Shown: positions 1-6,495 of the stretch, piece by piece
How positions within the stretch are numbered: position 1 is the first letter of the stretch
Layout: each line of letters starts with the position of its first letter
Assembly: GCA_964498015.1 (NCBI GenBank)
Contig: CAZCFT010000074.1
Coordinates: 1 to 12,818, forward strand
Direction: 5' to 3'
Length of the DNA: 12,818 nt
Source: CAWEZN01 sp964498015
GTDB taxonomy: Bacteria > Zixibacteria > MSB-5A5 > GN15 > PGXB01
The notes under the pieces: model-generated
What the model was told of the DNA's origin: nothing
The model's input: the letters and a program-made list of their open reading frames with translations, nothing else
Databases searched by the model: none
Made by a program: the position numbers and the translations under genes

Positions 1-518
1 CCGGCATAAATTCCCCTGATTACACAATCCCAATTCCCCGGATAAATTGTCCCAGTCAAAGTAACTGGATCATTAACCTTCCATCCGAATCGGTCGGCAA
101 GACGGCGCCCGACAATGACACCGCGGCGGTCGCCTGAAAATGCTTCGAATTGAGCAGGAGGCACAATGTACTCGGGATAGAGTTCAAAAAAAGTGGAAGG
201 GTCAACCGCAAATTGCACGAAGAAATTTTTGGGATCGACATAGATGGCGCCGAACCATGAAGCATAGGTGATATTTTTGACGCCATCAACTTTTAGTATT
301 TGTTCTTTGTATGCCAGAGGCAGAGTAGAGACAATGGAAACCGCATTTCGTGTGATAAGTCGATCCGGCGCGGTTGCCTCGGCCCCCGCATACCACGTCT
401 TTATGAAAGTCCTGATCAGCCCGAAAGCCATGACCGCCAGCGCCAGGCCAAGAATGGTCAGAAAGGTCCTCAGCTTATGACGCAGTGAATTTCTGCTTAT
501 AAGCTTCAGAACTTTCAT
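1..518 (-). CDS. ABC transporter permease, MacB/FtsX-like, partial (N-terminal part)
   Basis: The frame is open from an ATG at 518 to the window edge, giving 172 visible residues; the C-terminus lies outside. The start reads MKVLKLISRNSLRHKLRTFL, followed by one hydrophobic segment at about residues 18-38 (TILGLALAVMAFGLI). This 'basic helix, then first TM' opening is typical of MacB/LolC/FtsX permeases. Residues from about 45 onward form an extracytoplasmic region resembling the MacB periplasmic core domain. The ATG overlaps the TGA of the upstream ATPase by one base (TGATG), with GGGAGAG a few bases before it, so the two are probably translationally coupled. It should be the membrane half of the exporter with the ATPase and adaptor. 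The remaining three TM helices expected for the family cannot be checked here. The substrate is unknown. Confidence 0.85.
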   Translation of the reverse strand, partial: MKVLKLISRNSLRHKLRTFLTILGLALAVMAFGLIRTFIKTWYAGAEATAPDRLITRNAVSIVSTLPLAYKEQILKVDGVKNITYASWFGAIYVDPKNFFVQFAVDPSTFFELYPEYIVPPAQFEAFSGDRRGVIVGRRLADRFGWKVNDPVTLTGTIYPGNWDCVIRGIYA

Positions 519-1192
519 CAATTGAGCTCTCCCTTATCAAGATGTCGGACAATTCTGGCTTTCTCAGCCGCCCGCGGGTCATGCGTTACCATGATGATAG
601 TTTTTTTAAATTCTGTATTCAGCCTTGTCATTAGAGTCATTATTTCTTCCGCTGACTGCTTATCAAGGTCGCCGGTCGGCTCATCGGCAAGTATAAGCGT
701 CGGGTCGGTGACAATGGCGCGGGCAATCGCAACCCGCTGTTCTTGCCCTCCGGAAAGCTGACGAGGATAGTGCTTCATGCGGTCTCCTAATCCGACTATA
801 TTCAGCGCCGTCTCGACATGTTCCCGACGTTCCCCTTTCGACAACTTGGTCAGCAATAAAGGAAGTTCCACATTTTCGTATGCCATGAGAACCGGCAATA
901 GGTTATAGAACTGAAAAATAAAACCTATATGCCTCGAGCGCCAGCGGGCCAGCTCACTATCGCTTAAACGACTGATGTCTTCTCCGGCGACCGACATCGT
1001 CCCTGAAGTCGGCTGATCGATACCGGCGATCATATTGAGAAGTGTCGTCTTACCGGAACCGGAGGGTCCCATCAGGGCAAGGAATTCTCCCTCCTGTATC
1101 TCAAAATTAATATTCCTCAGCACGGGGATTTCGATTGAATCTCTATAGTACGATTTATAAAGGTCGGCAATTCTTACTATCTGTTCTGGCAT
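518..1192 (-). CDS. ABC transporter ATP-binding protein, LolD/MacB type
   Basis: This 224-residue cytoplasmic ATPase has all motifs in order: Walker A GPSGSGKTT (42-50), Q-loop Gln94, signature LSGGQEQR (146-153), Walker B LILADEP (166-172) and the switch His204. The length and the 'PTGDLD' after Walker B fit the LolD/MacB/FtsE group, which powers type VII (mechanotransmission) ABC systems that act on periplasmic substrates. GGAAGG lies 5 bases before the ATG. The gene starts 15 bases after the adaptor gene and its stop overlaps the permease start by one base, so adaptor, ATPase and permease form one unit. It could serve macrolide or peptide efflux, or lipoprotein or lipid transport; the sequence does not tell which. 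Confidence 0.95.
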   Translation of the reverse strand: MPEQIVRIADLYKSYYRDSIEIPVLRNINFEIQEGEFLALMGPSGSGKTTLLNMIAGIDQPTSGTMSVAGEDISRLSDSELARWRSRHIGFIFQFYNLLPVLMAYENVELPLLLTKLSKGERREHVETALNIVGLGDRMKHYPRQLSGGQEQRVAIARAIVTDPTLILADEPTGDLDKQSAEEIMTLMTRLNTEFKKTIIMVTHDPRAAEKARIVRHLDKGELN

Positions 1193-1207
1193 GAATACCT
1201 TCCATTT

Positions 1208-2401
1208 TTATTGACTGATTTCAACCTTGTCGCCGGTTTTCAACCCACCGGCAGGCGATAATATTACTTCCTCGCCTATTTCAAGCCCGAAGAGTATCTC
1301 CACTTCACCGCCTAATTGCCGACCGGTTTGAATAGGCGTTTCCTGAGCCGATCCGTTGATGACCCTAAAAACAATCCTCCTATCGTTGCGCGAGGTCAAC
1401 GCAGAATGCGGAATGACTTTAACCTGCTGATTTGCGACTGTACTGTCGTACCCGCTTGGCAGAAAACTGATCCGGGCCGACATTTCGGGAAGAACACGGC
1501 TATCGAGCGTGTCGAAAGTAACCTTGGTCATCACCGTAGCGCGAGTCCTATCGGCTGTCGGGACAATCTTTTTGACATGGCCGGCAAATCTGGCATCAGG
1601 ATATGCATCCAGAACTATTTCGCACGGTTGGCCGATTGCAACTTTGTTAATATTAGATTCGGAAACATCAGCCTCGACCTCAAGCGACTGCATATCAGCC
1701 AGAGTGACCACAGCGCCCTTGGAAGAAGTGGCCCCGGCAAACGGCGCTACCATTTCGCCTAAATCCGCATGCTTGGATAAAACCGTACCGTCAAAAGGGG
1801 CCCGTATTATAGTATTCTCGAGGGCAACCTCCGCCGCTTTGACATTAGCCTTCATTGCCTCAACATTCGCAATTGCTTTTTGATTAGCCGCCAGTGCGGC
1901 GTCATATTGTTCGCTGGAAATATGCCCCTCTCTTATCAGTTTTTCCTGCCGTGCAAAATTCAGCGCCGCTTCCACTGAATCAGCTTGTGAACCCTTCAGA
2001 TTGGCGATAGCCAAATCAAGCGCGGCGCGAATATCCTCATCTTCAAGCTCGGCAATAATACCCCCAGCCAAAATCTTATCGCCTTCTTCGACCTTGAGCC
2101 TCCGAAGCCGACCGGTCGCCTTGGAGGAAACATCGGCATTTATCTGTGCCACCACATAGCCGGTGGCCACCAACTCTGCGGAAGCCTTACTTCCCACCGC
2201 CATTTGTACTCGAGCGATCTTGACCTTGACCGCCGGCTTCACTTCGCCTACCGCATAATGATAAACAACATAAAGAACTATCGGCGCCAATAGCCAAAGA
2301 AGATAGAGCCACCGTTTCCATCGCCCGGGTGGGCCGGCTTTGTGGCTCCTGTCTATTTTTAACGCCGATAAATCGGCTCTTTCCGCATTTGTATCAGTCA
2401 T
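1208..2401 (-). CDS. Periplasmic adaptor subunit (HlyD/MacA membrane-fusion family)
   Basis: The 397-residue protein has a basic N-terminus and one membrane anchor (about residues 31-51, WLYLLWLLAPIVLYVVYHYA). The first half of a lipoyl-like domain follows (about 76-120), then a short alpha-hairpin (about 122-195, with LIREGHISSEQYDAA). The second lipoyl half opens with IRAPFDGTV (199-207), and beta-barrel and membrane-proximal domains follow (about 225-397). It would bridge the inner-membrane ABC permease and an outer-membrane channel, as MacA does. No TolC-like gene lies in the window. The gene is 56 bases after the phosphatase gene and 15 bases before the ATPase gene. I see no good Shine-Dalgarno before the ATG at 2401, so the exact start is less certain than the family call. 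Confidence 0.92.
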   Translation of the reverse strand: MTDTNAERADLSALKIDRSHKAGPPGRWKRWLYLLWLLAPIVLYVVYHYAVGEVKPAVKVKIARVQMAVGSKASAELVATGYVVAQINADVSSKATGRLRRLKVEEGDKILAGGIIAELEDEDIRAALDLAIANLKGSQADSVEAALNFARQEKLIREGHISSEQYDAALAANQKAIANVEAMKANVKAAEVALENTIIRAPFDGTVLSKHADLGEMVAPFAGATSSKGAVVTLADMQSLEVEADVSESNINKVAIGQPCEIVLDAYPDARFAGHVKKIVPTADRTRATVMTKVTFDTLDSRVLPEMSARISFLPSGYDSTVANQQVKVIPHSALTSRNDRRIVFRVINGSAQETPIQTGRQLGGEVEILFGLEIGEEVILSPAGGLKTGDKVEISQ

Positions 2402-2457
2402 AATGAATTCAAAAAACTGATTTCAATTTAAGCAATTTGGCAAATATAAACAATCCT

Positions 2458-5040
2458 TCATTCGATGACTCTCGCCGCCAGCAGAGTAAAATCATCGGCG
2501 AGTTTCGGATCCCCGACAAATCGCACAACTTTATCTTCAAGATTCTGAAGCAGTCCCTGCGGATCTGTTTCAATGTTTTCCAGCAAGTAATCTTTCAGTC
2601 TCGCTTCTCCATACATCTCGCCGTCAGTATTTTCCGCCTCGCTGGCGCCATCTGTATATAAGAATAGCAAATCGCTCCTATTTAATCTGACTTCCCCTCG
2701 CTCATATTTCATCCCTGGCATCGCCCCCAGTATTATGCCACCCTCTTTGAGTTCCTCAATAATCCCTTCCTTTCTGACCAGAAGAGGCGGATTATGCCCG
2801 GCATTTACATAAATGAGCGATTTACTATTTCTATTATAGATGCAGACAAAGAATGTAATAAACTGCTCGGGCTGAGAATTTCGGCAGATCAATTCGTTGA
2901 TATTTTCTATTATATCTGCAAGTCTCAGCTCACCAGAGCCCGAACTACCTCCTGCTATGCCATGATTCTGTAATGATATATCAATCATTCTGCTTTCCAT
3001 ACTGATAGCTGTCCGAAAGGACGCCTGCACATTGGACATCAAGAGCGCCGCCCCGGCCCCCTTGCCGGAAACATCGCCAATAGCCAATACCGTACGATTG
3101 TCACCCAATTCGATTATGTCATAGTAATCGCCGGCTACTTCAGTGCAGAACCGGCTCTTGGCGGCGATGATAAGACCCGGAGTATTCGGCATATCATGGG
3201 GGAGCATTCCTTCCTGCACCTTCCGCGCAATGGAGAGTTCGGTCTCAAGACGACGCTTTTCAGCGCTCTCTTCAAGGAGCATAATATTCTCGCCGGCTAC
3301 TGCAACCTGCGAGGCCAGAGATTGAAGAATTTCAAAATCAGCGACTTCAAAATCCCTCTGCTCCGTCTTAAAACCAATACCCAGAAACCCTATTAATTTT
3401 AATCGCGCTACCATAGGCAAAATAAGCGCAACTCTATTGCTATTCAGCCATCCTCTTTCAAGGTCTGTAAGAGATGCTTTTTGGCTCGCCTCCAATTCGT
3501 CTCTCATTATTGGACGATTTCCCAGTCTTGCGATTCTACCGATAAAATCACCCTCTGAGACAAATGGAGTCATGGCGCCGTTCCAATCGACAAAATGTCC
3601 ATTGCCGGCGGCGCGCAGAACGGGATAAATCGTATCGACCCTTAGCACAAGCTTAAGTCTATTCTCAAGTTCGCTCCAAAAAACCTTCTTATCCGTGACG
3701 GTCAAGGAATTCCCCAGAAAGTCACTCAACATTTCGCGAAGTTTAGACCGTTCCGGATACATTTTTTTCTCGAGCATTGATTGGAGTTTACGCCGGGTCG
3801 GGGTGAATCCTATTGCCAACAACAAGGCTATGATCAGGGTCGGAGTGCGGCCGGCAATACCGAAAATGTCCAGCACGATTCCACTGAAAAAATAGATAAA
3901 ACTATAAAAGGCAATCAAGAGAAGCACAGTAATGGCAAGATATCTTGTTCCCCTGCGAATTCTCCCTTCAATTTCGAGTAATCGATAACGGCCAAAGGAG
4001 TATGCAAAAGACAGAGGAGACAAGAGAAGGGCGAGAAATACGACAACCAATACTCCAATGACATATTTTTGCGCAACAGCGGGAAACCACGCCGATGCAA
4101 CTAAAGCGAGAAGCAATAATATCAATAGCCCTGACAGACCAATGCCGGAACCCCATAAGACCAGCCGGGTTTGCCGCCTTTCGAGCAAATCGACGGTAGT
4201 TGAGTGAAATTTCCCAAGAAAATAAAATCCCAGTGCAACTTGAAAGCAGACCAGTCCTAATACACTCCGCCCAAGAATCGCGCTTTTCAATACAGCGCTC
4301 GCTACCAACAATATAATTAAGGGGAGATAGCATATTGCATGGACAAGCAGTGGACGACTTATAACAAATTTCCTGGGGGACGGGAACAGCAGTTGAAGAT
4401 TAAGCCAGAAGGCTCCGAAAAATATTGAGAATATTCCCAATCCCTGCAATGCGTCTTCAAAATATGGTATCGAGAATGAAGCATATTTGTTCAATCCAGT
4501 CTGAACAGCCGCAAATAAGAATCCTGACATGGAAAAACAAAAAAGAGTCAGCGCCCGGACTGCCCCGGAATCCGGACGCCTATAAAATGCCCAGAATCCG
4601 ACAGCAAGATATGAAAGGGAAATCAAAAAACGAAGAATCTCAATTGCTAATGTACCCGCCAGATTGCCGGTCCGAACGGGGCTCATCTGCGCCGCAGTCT
4701 GAAGGGTGTCCCCTTTTTGAATAAATATCAACCGAACCTGCCGGCCGACCGGCTGAGGGGAGCTGAAATTGCTTTGCCAGAGAGTGTACGTGGCGGCAGA
4801 ATCACCAATTTTATGAACGCGATCTCCGGCCGATGGAAACGGCTTGGAAGCAAAATCGGTAGTATCTATACGCACAAATTCAATTGTGCTATCAGGCCTG
4901 ACGATTATATCGCTTTGAATAACTCCTGATTGCCGCCAATTGATAACCATAGAAGTTTCGCGAGTATAGAAAAGCGCGAAAATCACCAGTACAGCTACCC
5001 CGATCGCGGCAACAAACCATTTAACTATCTTATTGAGCGT
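2458..5040 (-). CDS. Membrane SpoIIE-family (PP2C-type) serine phosphatase with GAF-like domain
   Basis: Residue numbers count from the GTG at 4986 (842 residues). The protein opens with an extracytoplasmic region (about 12-108), followed by eight or nine TM helices (about 111-394), a GAF-like domain (about 425-570) and a helical linker (573-597, EKRRLETELSIARKVQEGMLP). The SpoIIE/RsbU phosphatase domain follows with its metal-binding motifs intact: VAGDYYD (617-623), GDVSGKG (637-643), NAGHNPP (728-734), YTDGASE and DDFTLL. Such enzymes dephosphorylate anti-anti-sigma (STAS) proteins in partner-switching pathways; no STAS or kinase gene is visible nearby. The GTG start would cut a likely first TM helix in half. 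The frame stays open upstream to a TAA at 5053-5055 and encodes a basic stretch plus a full helix. AAAGGA lies 7 bases before an ACG at 5040, so I take 5040 as the tentative start. It heads the unit that continues into the exporter genes. Confidence 0.88.
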   Translation of the reverse strand, partial: TLNKIVKWFVAAIGVAVLVIFALFYTRETSMVINWRQSGVIQSDIIVRPDSTIEFVRIDTTDFASKPFPSAGDRVHKIGDSAATYTLWQSNFSSPQPVGRQVRLIFIQKGDTLQTAAQMSPVRTGNLAGTLAIEILRFLISLSYLAVGFWAFYRRPDSGAVRALTLFCFSMSGFLFAAVQTGLNKYASFSIPYFEDALQGLGIFSIFFGAFWLNLQLLFPSPRKFVISRPLLVHAICYLPLIILLVASAVLKSAILGRSVLGLVCFQVALGFYFLGKFHSTTVDLLERRQTRLVLWGSGIGLSGLLILLLLALVASAWFPAVAQKYVIGVLVVVFLALLLSPLSFAYSFGRYRLLEIEGRIRRGTRYLAITVLLLIAFYSFIYFFSGIVLDIFGIAGRTPTLIIALLLAIGFTPTRRKLQSMLEKKMYPERSKLREMLSDFLGNSLTVTDKKVFWSELENRLKLVLRVDTIYPVLRAAGNGHFVDWNGAMTPFVSEGDFIGRIARLGNRPIMRDELEASQKASLTDLERGWLNSNRVALILPMVARLKLIGFLGIGFKTEQRDFEVADFEILQSLASQVAVAGENIMLLEESAEKRRLETELSIARKVQEGMLPHDMPNTPGLIIAAKSRFCTEVAGDYYDIIELGDNRTVLAIGDVSGKGAGAALLMSNVQASFRTAISMESRMIDISLQNHGIAGGSSGSGELRLADIIENINELICRNSQPEQFITFFVCIYNRNSKSLIYVNAGHNPPLLVRKEGIIEELKEGGIILGAMPGMKYERGEVRLNRSDLLFLYTDGASEAENTDGEMYGEARLKDYLLENIETDPQGLLQNLEDKVVRFVGDPKLADDFTLLAARVIE

Positions 5041-5081
5041 TTTTCTGTCCTTTTAGAGTCCTATTTCAAAAATAATATGTA

Positions 5082-5143
5082 AACTATCATAAGTGCAGAT
5101 AGTTGAACTGGCAAGAGATAATAAAGTACTCACAATAGTGAGT
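5082..5143. repeat. Two dyads at the phosphatase promoter (possible operators)
   Basis: AACTATC (5082-5088) and GATAGTT (5098-5104) form a perfect 7-base inverted repeat with a 9-base gap that overlaps the -10 box and most of the spacer. ACTCAC (5128-5133) and GTGAGT (5138-5143) form a second perfect 6-base inverted repeat, 13 bases upstream of the -35 box. Their placement suits binding sites for repressors or activators. The first could instead act as a weak hairpin in the tail of the desulfurase transcript. No known regulator family is recognised. Confidence 0.4.
5086..5114 (-). promoter_or_regulatory. Sigma70-like promoter of the phosphatase-exporter unit
   Basis: On the minus strand, TTGCCA (5114-5109) and TATGAT (5091-5086) are separated by exactly 17 bases; each matches the consensus at 5 of 6 positions. 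Transcription would begin near 5079, about 40 bases before the proposed phosphatase start and before its AAAGGA. The whole element lies in the gap after the desulfurase gene, so the phosphatase-adaptor-ATPase-permease genes have their own start of transcription. This is read from consensus only. Confidence 0.6.
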
Positions 5144-5205
5144 TACCTCTGGACATTTCTTGGAGCTTTCATTTCACCAAAGGCCTATTCAAGACGTAAG
5201 CTGAA

Positions 5206-6372
5206 TTATTTCCTGCGGCGGTTGACGGCGATATCTTTGATAGCGTTCACCGCGTCGGCAATATCCGCGCTGGTATTAAAAGGCCCAATCCCAAAACGAA
5301 CCGCGCCGCGGATTTTGTCAGTCCCCAATTGCTCATGCGCCAGAGGCGCACAATGTAGCCCCGTGCGACAAGCTATGTTATAATCTACATCAAGCATCAT
5401 GCCGATATCTTGCGCATCAATACCGTCTATATTAAGGGCCATGACCCCTATATGATTTGTCAGGTCATCTTGGCAGTAGAGAGTTACTCCTTCGATTTCC
5501 CGTAAGCCATCACGGAGCATTGTGAGAAGGGACGCCTCATGCTTGTAGATATTATCGACGCCGGCGCTTTGAATCCATTTTACCCCCGCATTCAGACCGG
5601 CGATGCCGGGGAGATTTCCGGTGCCATATTCAAGTCGATATGGATACTCGTCAAGATGCGTACGAACCGCCGACTTGACGCCTGTCCCCCCCGCTCGCGT
5701 ATGCCGGATTTCTATTCCCTCTCGAACGTATAGCCCCCCGGTGCCCATCGGCCCCATAAGGGACTTATGCCCGGTGAAAGCGATAACATCAATATTCATT
5801 TCTTTGAGATCAACAGGAATTTTCCCCGCCGTTTGAGAAGCATCAACAAGAAAGACTATCCCTTTTTTCCGACAAATGTCCCCGATTTCTTTTATCGGTT
5901 GCACGGCGCCAAAGACATTGGAACCGTGATTGACAACCACCAGCTTTGTGTTATTCTTTATCTTTCGGGCGAAATCATCCGGGCCGACAAACCCATTGGA
6001 ATCAAACGGAATATAATCAACTTCCACATTATCATATTTATAAAGATGATAGAGAGGACGAAGAACTGAATTATGTTCAAGAGTTGTGGTTATGGCATGA
6101 TCGCCGCTTCTAAGCAACCCAAAAATGGCTAAGTTGAGGGCATCGGTGGCATTAAGGGAAAAGATCAGTCGATTGGAATCAGAGCCGTTGAAAAATCTCG
6201 TGAGCAATTTCCTCGTGTCGTTCACAATCCCGCCCGCGGCCATACAGAGGTCATAACCGGATCGGCCGGGATTAACTCCGAAATTGCGATAATAGCAATC
6301 CATAACGACATAGACTTCCTCCGGTTTGGGGAAAGTTGTCGCGCCGTTATCAAGATAGATTATTTTATCCAT
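5206..6372 (-). CDS. Cysteine desulfurase family protein (aminotransferase class V, TIGR01977-like)
   Basis: This 388-residue PLP enzyme carries the family landmarks: the N-terminal YLDNGATTFPKP (6-17), the ring-stacking His100 in EHNS, Asp177 in VDASQTAG, the Schiff-base Lys203 in TGHKS, and the persulfide-forming Cys341 in GLHCAPLAHE. These enzymes remove sulfur (and often selenium) from cysteine (or selenocysteine), leaving alanine and an enzyme-bound persulfide. The C-terminal 'RTGLHCAPLAHE ... GAVRFGIGPFNT' resembles the NifS-like group modelled as TIGR01977 more than IscS. I chose the ATG at 6372, not the TTG at 6429. The protein then starts where homologues start, AGAAGGA lies 9 bases upstream, and the TTG is part of a probable -35 box. 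It follows cysteine-synthesis genes, which fits a role in sulfur (or selenium) delivery. No IscU/SufU scaffold gene lies next to it. Confidence 0.93.
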   Translation of the reverse strand: MDKIIYLDNGATTFPKPEEVYVVMDCYYRNFGVNPGRSGYDLCMAAGGIVNDTRKLLTRFFNGSDSNRLIFSLNATDALNLAIFGLLRSGDHAITTTLEHNSVLRPLYHLYKYDNVEVDYIPFDSNGFVGPDDFARKIKNNTKLVVVNHGSNVFGAVQPIKEIGDICRKKGIVFLVDASQTAGKIPVDLKEMNIDVIAFTGHKSLMGPMGTGGLYVREGIEIRHTRAGGTGVKSAVRTHLDEYPYRLEYGTGNLPGIAGLNAGVKWIQSAGVDNIYKHEASLLTMLRDGLREIEGVTLYCQDDLTNHIGVMALNIDGIDAQDIGMMLDVDYNIACRTGLHCAPLAHEQLGTDKIRGAVRFGIGPFNTSADIADAVNAIKDIAVNRRRK

Positions 6373-6400
6373 TCTGCTCGATCCTTCTAAGCTACTTGCA

Positions 6401-6429
6401 AGGATAAAGTGAACGGCCTCATAAGTCAA
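6401..6429 (-). promoter_or_regulatory. Sigma70-like promoter of the cysteine desulfurase gene
   Basis: TTGACT (6429-6424) and TATCCT (6406-6401) on the minus strand are 17 bases apart and match the consensus at 5 and 4 of 6 positions. Transcription would start near 6394, leaving an untranslated leader of about 20 bases that contains AGAAGGA before the ATG at 6372. The desulfurase may therefore be expressed apart from the upstream cysteine operon. Confidence 0.5.
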
Positions 6430-6495
6430 CAGAATTATGGGTCGAGGACCTTTACCGAAGTTATGAGCTGCTTTATTGAATTATGGTTTTTCTTC

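Noticed and set aside
6373..6429. Longer desulfurase start at TTG 6429
   Set aside because: Adds 19 residues not expected in the family; the TTG is part of a probable -35 box, and the ATG at 6372 has a good Shine-Dalgarno.
6432..6486. Direct repeat GAATTATGG (6432-6440 and 6478-6486) between the DUF5916 and desulfurase genes
   Set aside because: Nine AT-rich bases repeated once; no further copies or dyad structure seen.
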